Assembly (NCBI RefSeq): GCF_028550415.1
Contig: NZ_JAQQKX010000019.1
Span: 1 to 60,403 of the forward strand
DNA length: 60,403 nt
Source of the DNA: Asticcacaulis aquaticus
GTDB taxonomy: Bacteria; Pseudomonadota; Alphaproteobacteria; Caulobacterales; Caulobacteraceae
Direction of reading: 5' to 3'
Shown here one piece after another: positions 1-8,823 of the stretch; position 1 is the stretch's first letter, and each line of letters starts with the position of its first letter. The translations under genes were made by a program, and so were the position numbers. The notes beneath the pieces are model-generated. The model was not told the origin of the DNA. It saw only the letters and a program-made list of their open reading frames with translations, and ran no database searches.

Positions 1-1
1 C

Positions 2-106
2 CGATTAAAGGACTGGAGACGCATCGCCACCCGATACGACAAACTCGCAGCCAATTTTGCTGCCGCCATCGCTATTGCTATCGCAATTACTTGGTGGACT
101 GATTGA
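2..106 (+). mobile_element. 3' end of an IS5-like transposase gene (partial)
   Basis: An open frame enters from the left edge and ends at TGA 104-106. It encodes a tail rich in basic residues (RLKDWRRIATRYDKLA) followed by an Ala/Ile stretch ending in TWWTD. This is the typical C-terminus of IS5-family DDE transposases. Only about 34 codons are visible, so completeness cannot be judged. The IS terminal repeat presumably lies just after the stop, around 107-125, but without the other end I cannot define it. Confidence 0.7.
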
Positions 107-179
107 GTCTCGAACCTAGTACGTTCTACTCCCCATCGGTATGCGACAGGGATAAGGGTGTTCACATCTTCGGCCGAAC

Positions 180-2099
180 CTACATCTTCGGCACAGGCTT
201 GTTGCCCAGTTTCACCGGCTTGACCACGCGGCCCGTCGTCTTCAGCCCGTATTTCGGCTTTTCGAACTTCGGCGGCGTGATGAAACTGTCGTCCGGCGTA
301 AAGGCCGGGATGTTCGGATGCAGGCTGACCCCCAGCTTGCGCAACTGCGTTACCGGGTGTTCCAGCTTGGCGAGACTGTCCACCGTCGTCTGATAACCCG
401 ACTCGACCGCCAGATCGTAGGCGTACCAGTCGCGGATCTCGACGCCTTCGGGCTCGGGGATGATCAGAAGATCGCTGGCCAGACGGCTTTGTTCAAGGTC
501 GGCGGCGGTGGTGATCGTCGCCGAGCGCATCAGGATCGAGACGATCGGCGGTCCCTTGCGCCAGTCGCCTTTCAGGAACCAGGTCGGCAGGCTTTTCGGC
601 ACCTCGACCGTCTTCGGATCGATGCCTTTGGCGCGGGTCACATCGACGCCGATCACCGTCCCCAGATGCGTATTGCGCATCATCAGGGCCGGGAAGGAGC
701 GCATCACCGCCCCGTCGACCAGCACCTGACCGTCCTCGATCACCGGCGGCATGATCCCCGGCAGGGAGATCGAAGCGCGCAAAGCCTGACGCATCAGCCC
801 GCCCTTGTGCACCTTGATCGTCCCCGAGGTCAGGTTCGACGACAGGCAGAAGAAGGGCAGGGGCAGGTCTTCGATCAGCACCTCGCCGAAATACTTCGCC
901 AGCCGTTCATCGACCTTCTTGCCGCCGGTGAGGGCCAGAAACGGGAAGGTGATGTCGTCCAGCGGCGAGGAGTCGACGAAGGCCGCGCGGATATTCTCGT
1001 CGATTTCGGCCTCGGTCCATTCCTGTGCCACGCAGGCCCCGACGATGCCGCCCATCGACGAACCGCAGACGAAGTCGATGGGGATATGGGCCTCGCGCAG
1101 GGCCTGTACCGCGCCGATGTGCGAGAAGGCCCGCGCCCCGCCGCCGGAAAAGACGATACCGATCGAATGTCCCGTGACGATGCGGGCGATGCGTGCCGCG
1201 TCCTGGGTCGAGTGATCGCCGACATGGAACCAGCGGGCCGGCTTGAAGGCGTCTATCCAGCTTTTTGTGTGGGCGATGATCTTGCGGCCATCGGACTCCT
1301 GCGCCTGAATGAGGATCAGGTCCGGCGCGCGCTGAAGCCCCAGCGGATCGAGCATCTGCGAGTCTTCGGGGCTCAAGGTGCCGGTCGGGGTTTCAGGCTT
1401 TTCGCGCGCCGAATGCTCGCGCGCATCGGCGATCCAGAAGGTGTGATCGACCTGCCGCGAACTGAGCAGCCGCCAGTGGCTTTCCGGCTTTTCGGCGACG
1501 TAGAGCACATAGTCGTTCTCGGCCTCGGCCTTCGAGAAGGTGTCGAAGGTCGAGCCGTGATTGTCTTTGTCGAAGATCGCGACGCTGTAGCCCAGCGTGC
1601 GGATATGCCCGGCGATCTTATCGACCAGTGGCCGCACAAGGATGTCGTTCAGCGCGAAAAAGGCGAAAACATTCGGAGTATTATGGCGGCGGCCTTCGCG
1701 TGGTGTGCCCTCACGCGCCCGCTGGATCATCTGCTTCGATAGCGCCAGCAGCACGTCCGGCGCGGTCTCGATGGCGCGCAGGAAGGCCTCCTTCGGCAGC
1801 ACCATCAGCTCGCAGTCGCGCAGCGCGATCAGGGTCGAGGTATGCGGCGTCCCGGCGATCAGCGACATCTCGCCGGCGGGCTCGCCGGGCTTGATGATGC
1901 CGATCAGGTGCAGGCCCTGCTGGTCGTCGTCGTGGCGGAAGACGCCCAGACGCCCGGAGCGCAGCAGATAAAGGTGGTCGGACTCGTCCCCGGCGCTGAA
2001 CAGGCGGCTGCCGCCGGACAGGGTGATCCAGCTTGCCTCTTCCAGTGCGGACGAGGTGTTGAACAGCTTGGCGAGGGCGGTTTCCAGCGTGTCGGCCAT
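180..2099 (-). CDS. Patatin-like phospholipase with cyclic-nucleotide-binding domain (NTE family)
   Basis: A predicted serine lipase/lysophospholipase of 639 residues. Residues about 20-115 form a cyclic-nucleotide-binding fold (PGEPAGEMSLIAGTP is the phosphate-binding cassette-like segment). A middle domain of about 145-300 follows. The patatin domain starts near 312 with the oxyanion motif GGGAR (319-323). It continues with the nucleophile elbow GSSMG (Ser348) and the catalytic Asp in VDGA near 465. The family (neuropathy target esterase, RssA) hydrolyses phospholipids at membranes. No signal peptide or clear membrane span is seen, so it is probably cytosolic or peripheral. The gene is divergent from the DUF1489 gene across 97 bp. 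The substrate and the ligand of the sensor domain are unknown. Confidence 0.92.
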   Translation of the reverse strand: MADTLETALAKLFNTSSALEEASWITLSGGSRLFSAGDESDHLYLLRSGRLGVFRHDDDQQGLHLIGIIKPGEPAGEMSLIAGTPHTSTLIALRDCELMVLPKEAFLRAIETAPDVLLALSKQMIQRAREGTPREGRRHNTPNVFAFFALNDILVRPLVDKIAGHIRTLGYSVAIFDKDNHGSTFDTFSKAEAENDYVLYVAEKPESHWRLLSSRQVDHTFWIADAREHSAREKPETPTGTLSPEDSQMLDPLGLQRAPDLILIQAQESDGRKIIAHTKSWIDAFKPARWFHVGDHSTQDAARIARIVTGHSIGIVFSGGGARAFSHIGAVQALREAHIPIDFVCGSSMGGIVGACVAQEWTEAEIDENIRAAFVDSSPLDDITFPFLALTGGKKVDERLAKYFGEVLIEDLPLPFFCLSSNLTSGTIKVHKGGLMRQALRASISLPGIMPPVIEDGQVLVDGAVMRSFPALMMRNTHLGTVIGVDVTRAKGIDPKTVEVPKSLPTWFLKGDWRKGPPIVSILMRSATITTAADLEQSRLASDLLIIPEPEGVEIRDWYAYDLAVESGYQTTVDSLAKLEHPVTQLRKLGVSLHPNIPAFTPDDSFITPPKFEKPKYGLKTTGRVVKPVKLGNKPVPKM

Positions 2100-2196
2100 G
2101 GGGGCGGGCCTTGATTCTTATGGTTACGGTTAATAGATAATGCGCCTCATATTAACTGCCAATTAGTTAAGTAAAATCTGTAGCGAAAGTCGAGCG

Positions 2197-2595
2197 ATGA
2201 GCGTCAATCTGGTCAAGCTGTGCGTGGGTGCCGATACGGTCGAAGATCTGCTGAGCTGGGAAGCGGGCCACGCTACCCGCACGATCCACACGCGCCAGAC
2301 GCCCAAACGTGCTGAAGAACTGCTCGACGGCGGTTCGCTGTTCTGGGTCATCAAGGGCGTCATTCTGGTCCGCCGCCCGATCGTCAGTATCGAGACGGTC
2401 GAAGGCGCGATTCCCCAATGCTTGATTACCGTTTCGACGCAGCATATCCTGACTGAGCCGCATCCGCGCCGGGCGTTTCAGGGCTGGCGCTATCTGGAGG
2501 CCAAGGACTCGCCGAAAGACCTCGTGATGGGCGACAATGGCGCGGAACTGCCGCCGGAACTGGTCAATGCGTTGCGTGAGGCGGGCGCGTGGTGA
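2197..2595 (+). CDS. DUF1489 family protein
   Basis: A 132-residue cytosolic protein matching the alphaproteobacterial DUF1489 family over its whole length. Characteristic segments are LVKLCVGADTVEDLL at the N-terminus and an RP-rich centre. No catalytic motif, signal peptide or membrane segment is visible, and the function is unknown. It is transcribed divergently from the patatin gene and followed by a short hairpin. Its length and start (ATG after GCGAAAG) agree with the family norm as I remember it. Confidence 0.85.
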   Translation: MSVNLVKLCVGADTVEDLLSWEAGHATRTIHTRQTPKRAEELLDGGSLFWVIKGVILVRRPIVSIETVEGAIPQCLITVSTQHILTEPHPRRAFQGWRYLEAKDSPKDLVMGDNGAELPPELVNALREAGAW

Positions 2596-2612
2596 GCGCC
2601 TGACCGTCGGGC

Positions 2613-2644
2613 AAAAAAAAGCGGCCCGCACGCTAACGGGCCGC
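2613..2644 (-). terminator. Intrinsic terminator, best oriented for the minus strand
   Basis: The 8-bp stem GCGGCCCG/CGGGCCGC (2621-2628 and 2637-2644) is flanked at 2613-2620 by eight A residues. On the minus strand this reads as hairpin plus an eight-T tract. In the plus direction only ATGAGTTTT follows. It can serve the DUF1489 gene weakly, but its polarity implies a minus-strand transcript arriving from the right. Confidence 0.75.
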
Positions 2645-2677
2645 ATGAGTTTTACCTTCCGGTATGGGGGTGATTAG

Positions 2678-2857
2678 TCAGAAGGTATAGCGTGTGTTGA
2701 AGCAGAACGGGCGGTGCGTGACGTATATATACGCGGCACGCAGCCCTATCCGCTCAACGAATGGATCTAATAAGGGCCTGTTTTCTGTAAAGCAGATGCG
2801 GTTGACTGGATTTTTGTTACGTTCCCTAAGCCTGTTTTTTGGTCCTGCCGCATTTGT
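2678..2857 (-). pseudogene. Possible relic of an outer-membrane barrel gene 3' end
   Basis: The minus strand is open for 59 codons between a TAA near 2860 and TGA at 2678-2680, without any ATG/GTG/TTG start. The translation ends GLRAAYIY...FCFNTRYTF, an alternating hydrophobic/aromatic tail with terminal Phe, as in outer-membrane beta-barrels. A minus-strand terminator lies 33 bp downstream. I read it as the 3' remnant of a lost barrel or TonB-receptor gene. Chance openness is a real alternative, because the stretch is short. Confidence 0.3.
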
Positions 2858-2976
2858 TTAGTAAAATGCTGAGGCGCCCTTATTTTCGATATCAAACCTA
2901 TCAGCATCATTCCCTATAGAAAAATACGAAATATCAGCGTATCCATTGAAAAAATCTATATCGTTCGGAGGGGATT

Positions 2977-3894
2977 ATGGATCGCGCCCTGCTTCAGTTC
3001 TTATCGGTGGCCGATGCCGGGTCGCTCAGTCTGGCGGCCGAACGCCTGAGGGTGACCCAGCCGACCCTGACCTTTAATCTCAAGAAGCTGGAAACCTCGC
3101 TCGGCGTCGAACTGTTCGAGCGCACGCCGCGTGGCATGCGCCTGACCTCGTACGGTCAGACGCTTTATGAGCATGGCGTTGTCATGAAGCGGCTTCACGA
3201 CAACGCCCTGACCTCGATCGCGCGTCAACGCAAGGACATGGACTACGGCCTGAGCCTCGGTTCGGGATATACGGCGTGGACGGCGTTTCTGCGAACCTTC
3301 ATTTTCGATTACCGGACTCAGCATCCCGACGTCGCCATCCATGTGAGCATCGGCAATGTCCTGCGTCTGATGGATCAGCTTCTGGCCGGAGACATTGTCG
3401 CCTTTGTCGGTCACAAGGTGCCGGACCTCGACCCCAGCCTCGGTACGGATTTCTCGCCGGTCGGCCACCTGCGCGACGGCTATTTCGTCCGCGCCGGGCA
3501 TCCGCTTTTGGGCCAGATTCGCACCCTGGCCGAACTGAGGGCCTATCCCTCGACGCTCGCCTTTCCCAAGGAAAGCCACCAGCGGCGCTTTTCAAATTCG
3601 GTTTTTACCGGCGGCACCGTGGGCAAGGCTTTCACCTCGGATTCGCTCGAAGCCTGTCTGGATTACGTAAAACAGACGGACGCCGTGCTGCAGCATGGGG
3701 ATCTGATGGCGAATGAATTCGCCCGGCTGGGCGTCCATCAGGTCCACCTCGTTCAGGACGATATGTCGGACCCCGTGCGTATGGGGGTCTATTCGCTCAA
3801 GGAGCGCAGCAACGACCCCCGGGCTCAGGCGCTGATTTCCGAATTCAAGCGGCGCGCGGCCCAGGCCTACGGACAGCCCGAGGCCAGCGCCTGA
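2977..3894 (+). CDS. LysR-family transcriptional regulator
   Basis: A 305-residue DNA-binding regulator. Residues 1-60 form the LysR winged HTH (FLSVADAGSLSLAAERLRV...TQPTLTFNLKKLE...GVELFER). The remaining ~220 residues form the periplasmic-binding-protein-like effector domain. The start is fixed by the ribosome site GGAGGGG at 2967-2973, just before ATG 2977. The effector is not evident. The gene stands alone: a gap of about 380 bp precedes it and about 550 bp separate it from the TonB receptor downstream, which it might control. The upstream AT-rich stretch (2880-2965) is the likely promoter/operator region. Confidence 0.9.
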   Translation: MDRALLQFLSVADAGSLSLAAERLRVTQPTLTFNLKKLETSLGVELFERTPRGMRLTSYGQTLYEHGVVMKRLHDNALTSIARQRKDMDYGLSLGSGYTAWTAFLRTFIFDYRTQHPDVAIHVSIGNVLRLMDQLLAGDIVAFVGHKVPDLDPSLGTDFSPVGHLRDGYFVRAGHPLLGQIRTLAELRAYPSTLAFPKESHQRRFSNSVFTGGTVGKAFTSDSLEACLDYVKQTDAVLQHGDLMANEFARLGVHQVHLVQDDMSDPVRMGVYSLKERSNDPRAQALISEFKRRAAQAYGQPEASA

Positions 3895-4227
3895 GGTGAC
3901 CACCCGAATCGGGGGGCTTATCGGTAAAAATCGCAAACAACCTGTTTCATGTCTGGAAACGGGTGTGGATGCGCGACGGGGATGTCGCTTCGTGGCCGTG
4001 CGCCGATTTTCATCTGCGATAGACGTGGCATCCGGAAATTACCTGATGAAAAAGCACCGGGCGCGATAACGTTTTTGTGAGAAATTGTAATAAATATCTG
4101 AAAAATATAGTATTTAATAAAATTATTCAGGCCGCTCCGACCGCGTTTCGTGTGTTTTTTGTCACGTTTTTAACTTCCAAATTGAAAAATCATTTCCTTA
4201 TTTGAAAACTGTATTGCGTCTTTGAAA

Positions 4228-4241
4228 TGGTAGCGTTATCA
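4228..4241. promoter_or_regulatory. Candidate LacI-family operator upstream of the TonB receptor
   Basis: TGGTAGCGTTATCA is a near-perfect palindrome with the central CG typical of LacI/GalR-family operators. It resembles the sugar-responsive boxes placed before TonB-receptor genes in xanthomonads and caulobacters. It lies about 200 bp before the receptor start, inside a 549-bp gap (3895-4443). That gap holds no gene but has an AT-rich stretch at 4080-4130. No LacI gene is in this window, so the cognate regulator must be elsewhere. Confidence 0.5.
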
Positions 4242-4443
4242 TTTTTGACGATGAGGGAGGAAGGGTCTCGTCCGAGGCATTTGTCCCGCCGCATCGCGTC
4301 TACATCTTTCGAAGGTGTCTTGATACCGCTTCCCGCTTGGGTATCGCCGCCACAACGGCAAGGGAAACGGTCGGAAGCCTTCGTGCACAATTCAAAAAAA
4401 TAAGAACCGGGGCCTCCGGTTCAGTCCCACAGGGAGAGGAACA

Positions 4444-7400
4444 ATGAGAGAGTTTTCGTCGCGGCGTTTCGCGGCATACCTCATGGCGAGCACTGGACTG
4501 GCCATGATAGCGCTAACGGCGACCTCGGTTGCCGCGCAACAGGCCGCCCCATCGGGCCAGACGGACGTGACCGAAGTCGTCGTCATCGGGACGCGCGCAT
4601 CGCAGCAGTCGGCCATCGACCGCAAGAAGCGCGCCAAGACGGCAACGGATTCGATCGTCGCCGACGATGTCGGTTCGTTCCCCGACCGCAACCTTGCCGA
4701 GGCTTTGTCCCGTATCGCGGGCGTCAGTCTGGCGCGGGGCGAAAGCGGCGAGGGCGAGCAGATCACCCTGCGCGGTAACACGGCAGACCTGACCCGCGTC
4801 GAGCTGGACGGCATGTCGGCCGCCACATCGGGCTACGATCTGGCCTATGGTAACCCGTCCGGTCGCGGTGCCGACCTGCGCGAATTGCCCGCGGATCTGA
4901 TCAAGAGCGTCGATGTCGTCAAGGGCGCGACTCCGGATCAGACCGAAGGCGGTCTGGGCGGGACCGTCTCGATCCAGACCCGGACCGGCCTGGACTTCAA
5001 GAAGCCGTTTTTTCAGATTCGTGTGGCGGGTGAACGCAACTCGATGAACGAAAAGATCGTTCCCGACATCGGTATCGTGGCGTCGCGCAAGTTCTTCGAA
5101 GGTCGTTTGGGGGTCGTTTTCAATCTCTCGACGCGCAAGACGTATAACGAGAGCCATCAGACCAGCATGGACAATTTCGATCAGGGCTATTACCGCCTGG
5201 TCGATTTCGATGGCTCGCCGGAGAAAACCTTCCAGTTCAATCCGGCGACTGTCTCCGGCTCGGCGGCGACCCTGCCGGTCGGCAGCTATGATCTGGCGGC
5301 CGGCGGCACCCAGAAATTCGTGACCAGTACACCGCTCGACATCGTTACCAAATCGGCCAACGCCAAGACCAAGGCCGACTGTCTGGCCGCGTTCCCGCTC
5401 TATACGGAAGCCCAGCTCAATACGATTACAGGCGCCAACAGCGGCAACAGCCGCCGCGACGCGCAGACGATTCGTATTCAGGAACAATTCACCTGCCTGA
5501 GCCAGTGGAACGACTATTCGCCGTCGAACCTGCGTGAGGCTCTGCAAAAGCAGTACGAGGACCGACAGTCCTGGGATATCCGGTTCGACTTCCGGGTCAA
5601 TGATAAGCTGACCGTCTTCGCGAAGTATCAGAAGACCGATCGCAAAATGCAGGATATCCGCGCCAACCGCTCGCGTGGCAATATCGATATCGATCCCAAT
5701 TCGCGCGGCGGCGACGCTTTTGCGACTAACCTTTTTACTCTGGTGGGCAATACGACCTTCCCGGTCAACTCACCCGACTATATTACGCCCACTGCCGGGA
5801 ACGGTTATTACCTCTATAATCCGACGCAATTGTCCGGTTATCGGCAACTGGATAATACCGCCGGTTCCGTGACGACCAACAACGCCTTCCCGATCTACGG
5901 TCAGGCGATCAATATCGTGCCGGGTTCCATCAAAATGGATTCCGCTCACCACGTCACCGCGCTGACGCTGGGGCGTGCCGAGTACAATATCGACCAAATC
6001 TACAACGATCAGATCTGGGATACATCGTACATTCAGGCCGGCGGTACCTATAAGGATGGCCCGCTTCTGATCGAGTTCATGGGCAGCAAACAGGACGCAG
6101 AATATACGCGGTACGACTATCGTGCCTCGATCAAGACCTTCTATACCGGGGCGGAGATGTTCGCCACGCCGACCGGTACGTGGGATATCAAGCTTCCGGC
6201 GTCGTTCAATCCCAACGATTTGACGCAGTTTATGCCGCTCAACCCGGCCACCGGGTCGACGGCGGCGCAACTGGCTCAGTATTCGGACTCTATCAGCCTG
6301 GGCTATGGACCGCGACTGGTTGAGACGGGTGAAACCCAGGGCAAGATCGACCTGACCTATCAGATGCCGGACTTTCCGATCCTGAAGCGCTTCAAGGCCG
6401 GTATTCAGTACCGCAAGATCGACAATCAACTGTGGCGTGGCGACGGGTATTTGCCGAGCCTGATGATCGGTGTACCGACGCAAAACCTCCGGTCGACCGT
6501 TCGCGCCTGTGAAAATCAGGCGACGACAACGGCCGCGAACCGATGCGTCTATGGTTATGTGCCGAATGCGATGTATAATCTTTCCAGCGGGGTTCCGACC
6601 TCGGCCCGTACGGACTGGATGCACGGCGTGGAAACGCTTCCGCGCGCTGAGTTGATCAAAATACTTCAGAACAGCGTCCTGCCCATGGAGGGCGCCTTCT
6701 TCCCGGGTTACGACGGCGTTCAGGGCATGACGCAGTGGAATACCCTCGATGTCCCCAAGCTGTATTCGCAACTGGCCTCGGCACAGAACTACAACACCAA
6801 CTGCCTGAAGGTCTGTAAGGGCACCGACGGCAACCTCTATGCGATGCCGACCAACTTCTCTTCGGAAGAAGTCACGGCCGCCTACTACATGTTCGATTTC
6901 GAACAGTCGCTGCCGTTGAATATGACGTTCGAAGGCAATTTCGGCGTCCGCGCGGTTAACTCGAAGGTAGCGGGCAGCGGTTTCACGTCGATCAGTTCCG
7001 TGCGTAAAATCACGGGCACCGGCGACCCTCTGAAGGACTGGAACGCGGCGGAAGGCTATGGCCGCGTCCAGACGACAACCATCACCAAGCCGATCGCCGT
7101 CGAACGCGACTATACCGACTGGCTGCCAAGCTATAACGCCGCGCTCTGGGCCGTTCCGGACAAGGTCGTTCTGCGCTATAACTGGTCGAAGACCATCTCG
7201 CGCGCGGGCGTCAGCTACCTGTTCCCGGCGGGCACCTGTACGGTGGATCAGCGGATCGAAGACCGGATTGTCGCCGGTGAAGACCTCGATCAGACCTGCG
7301 GCGATTTCGGCAACCCGGATCTCAAGCCCTATACGGCAACCAAGAACAACACGGCGATCGAGTGGTATATCAACAGGGACACCTTCGTGTCGCTGGCTTA

Positions 7401-8115
7401 CTATCGCCAGAAGATCAAGATCGGCTCGCCGACCCGTAAGATCATGGTCGATCAGCCGGTGTTCGCCGGGACCAGTGAAGTCGATCCGGTATCCGGAAAG
7501 CCGTTGTCGGATTTCACCTTTACCTACAATACCTGGATCAATCAGCCGGGCACCACCCAGGCCGGTTGGGAATTCTCCTCGAAGGCGGCCCTGACCTTCC
7601 TGCCGTGGCGCTTCCGTTACACGGGTATCGATCTGAACTATTCGACCAACAAGGCGTCGGGCGGCGGTTATCAGGACCTGATCTCCGGCCAGAATCTGGG
7701 GCCATCGGGACGGCCTGAATATTTCGGCAACCTGTCGATCTGGTACGACGACGGCAAGACGAACGCGAAACTGGCCTATCAGGTCCGGTCTCAGGTTCTG
7801 GAATGTATTGCCTCGTGTGATGCCAACCGTCTGCCGACCTATGCCTATCCGAACTCGAACCCGCGGACCTTTGTCAGCCTGCCCTACAATCCCGGCGAAG
7901 CGTACTACAACGCCGAGAACGCTTATCTGGATGCCAAGATCACGCACAAATTCAAGCCGAACGTCGAGGTCTATTTCGAGGCGACGAACGTCCTGAAAGA
8001 AGCCAGCGTCCGCGTCGGCCCGACCCGTGGTCTGGCCGCCGTTCCGGAAACGCCCTGGCAGGTCGTCTATGGTGGCCGCAAGATGCGCCTGGGCGTCATC
8101 TATAAGCTGCAATAG
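4444..8115 (+). CDS. Large TonB-dependent receptor (Xanthomonas/Caulobacter type)
   Basis: A 1223-residue outer-membrane active transporter. A signal peptide (residues 1-31, ending SVAAQ) is followed by a TonB box-like segment (EVVVIGTRAS, ~residues 43-52). The plug domain (~60-175) has the LPADLIKSVDVVKG segment. The long 22-strand barrel ends in RLGVIYKLQ. The size and plug wording (IAGVSLARGE) fit the family that in caulobacters imports sugars, oligosaccharides or other nutrients. A ribosome site (GGGAGAGGAAC) precedes ATG 4444. The substrate is unknown. The LacI-type box upstream suggests carbohydrate induction, but that is inference. Many long antisense frames here are composition artefacts. 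Confidence 0.93.
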   Translation: MREFSSRRFAAYLMASTGLAMIALTATSVAAQQAAPSGQTDVTEVVVIGTRASQQSAIDRKKRAKTATDSIVADDVGSFPDRNLAEALSRIAGVSLARGESGEGEQITLRGNTADLTRVELDGMSAATSGYDLAYGNPSGRGADLRELPADLIKSVDVVKGATPDQTEGGLGGTVSIQTRTGLDFKKPFFQIRVAGERNSMNEKIVPDIGIVASRKFFEGRLGVVFNLSTRKTYNESHQTSMDNFDQGYYRLVDFDGSPEKTFQFNPATVSGSAATLPVGSYDLAAGGTQKFVTSTPLDIVTKSANAKTKADCLAAFPLYTEAQLNTITGANSGNSRRDAQTIRIQEQFTCLSQWNDYSPSNLREALQKQYEDRQSWDIRFDFRVNDKLTVFAKYQKTDRKMQDIRANRSRGNIDIDPNSRGGDAFATNLFTLVGNTTFPVNSPDYITPTAGNGYYLYNPTQLSGYRQLDNTAGSVTTNNAFPIYGQAINIVPGSIKMDSAHHVTALTLGRAEYNIDQIYNDQIWDTSYIQAGGTYKDGPLLIEFMGSKQDAEYTRYDYRASIKTFYTGAEMFATPTGTWDIKLPASFNPNDLTQFMPLNPATGSTAAQLAQYSDSISLGYGPRLVETGETQGKIDLTYQMPDFPILKRFKAGIQYRKIDNQLWRGDGYLPSLMIGVPTQNLRSTVRACENQATTTAANRCVYGYVPNAMYNLSSGVPTSARTDWMHGVETLPRAELIKILQNSVLPMEGAFFPGYDGVQGMTQWNTLDVPKLYSQLASAQNYNTNCLKVCKGTDGNLYAMPTNFSSEEVTAAYYMFDFEQSLPLNMTFEGNFGVRAVNSKVAGSGFTSISSVRKITGTGDPLKDWNAAEGYGRVQTTTITKPIAVERDYTDWLPSYNAALWAVPDKVVLRYNWSKTISRAGVSYLFPAGTCTVDQRIEDRIVAGEDLDQTCGDFGNPDLKPYTATKNNTAIEWYINRDTFVSLAYYRQKIKIGSPTRKIMVDQPVFAGTSEVDPVSGKPLSDFTFTYNTWINQPGTTQAGWEFSSKAALTFLPWRFRYTGIDLNYSTNKASGGGYQDLISGQNLGPSGRPEYFGNLSIWYDDGKTNAKLAYQVRSQVLECIASCDANRLPTYAYPNSNPRTFVSLPYNPGEAYYNAENAYLDAKITHKFKPNVEVYFEATNVLKEASVRVGPTRGLAAVPETPWQVVYGGRKMRLGVIYKLQ

Positions 8116-8216
8116 GCTTTCCACTCGTGAATCCCGTCGCCGCGCCCTCCCTGCGGCGGCGGGCCCTTGCCGCCTTTTCATCTGTATCATCCCGATATGA
8201 GAAGGCGCTGACTTCA

Positions 8217-8245
8217 GGACGGTCCGGCAAGGGCCGTCCTTTTTT
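8217..8245 (+). terminator. Intrinsic terminator after the TonB receptor
   Basis: The stem AGGACGG/CCGTCCT (8217-8223 and 8234-8240) encloses a 10-nt loop and is followed directly by a T tract (8241-8245). It lies 100 bp after the receptor stop and ahead of the MarR gene. Confidence 0.8.
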
Positions 8246-8256
8246 GCGATCACCGG

Positions 8257-8298
8257 GAGGGCCTCTGTATGAGGGCCTCTGTATGAGGGCCTCTGTAT
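8257..8298 (+). repeat. Three tandem copies of a 14-bp unit
   Basis: GAGGGCCTCTGTAT occurs three times head to tail without a mismatch (8257-8270, 8271-8284, 8285-8298). The unit itself contains the palindrome GAGGGCCTC-like core. It sits between the terminator and the MarR start, in the likely promoter region. Copy number may vary by slippage. Confidence 0.9.
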
Positions 8299-8350
8299 TC
8301 GGGCGGCGTCTTCTGCTATCCAGCCCGCAACGAAGCCTGAGAGACGATCT

Positions 8351-8782
8351 GTGCCTGACCTGCCTTCCGATACCACCGAACTGGCGGCGCGTTTTCAGAA
8401 CCTCGCCACCCGCCTGCTGCGGCAGGCGCGGGTGCTGGACGGGGGGAGCGCGATCACTAGTGCCCAGTACGCGGCCATGAGCACCCTCTATACCCACCCC
8501 GGCATCCCCCTGACCGAACTGGCGGCGCTGGAAAAGGTTGCGCATCCGACCATGAGCCGTCTGGTCAACGCCCTGATCGGGCTGGACATGGTGGCGCGAA
8601 CCCCGCATCCGACCGACAAGCGCACCGTGTCGCTCAGCCTGACGGCGGCGGGTCGGGCGGCCTATGAGCGGGTCTATGCCCGGCGACTGGCCCTGATGGG
8701 GGCGCTTCTGGCGCGTCTCAAGCCCGAAACCGTGGCCGATCTGATCGAAAATCTCGACGCGTGGCTTGACCCGAAAACCTGA
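8351..8782 (+). CDS. MarR-family transcriptional regulator
   Basis: A 143-residue winged-helix repressor of the MarR type. Helix-rich residues 1-45 serve dimerisation. The DNA-binding segment (~50-95) contains LTELAALEKVAHPTMSRLVNAL, followed by the wing RTPHPTDKRTVSLSLTAAG with the conserved DxR. The start is GTG 8351. It ends 41 bp before the glycerophosphodiesterase gene on the same strand, so the two may be co-transcribed. The ligand is not predictable. The triple 14-bp repeat 50 bp upstream could be part of its own control region. Confidence 0.9.
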   Translation: MPDLPSDTTELAARFQNLATRLLRQARVLDGGSAITSAQYAAMSTLYTHPGIPLTELAALEKVAHPTMSRLVNALIGLDMVARTPHPTDKRTVSLSLTAAGRAAYERVYARRLALMGALLARLKPETVADLIENLDAWLDPKT

Positions 8783-8823
8783 GCACGGCATATATGTAGC
8801 ATTGCTACGTATGTGGGGTGTGC

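Noticed and set aside
5770-8376. An 868-codon minus-strand open frame opposite the TonB receptor
   Set aside because: It is antisense to a convincing receptor and has no recognisable domain. High-GC codon use leaves such mirror frames open.
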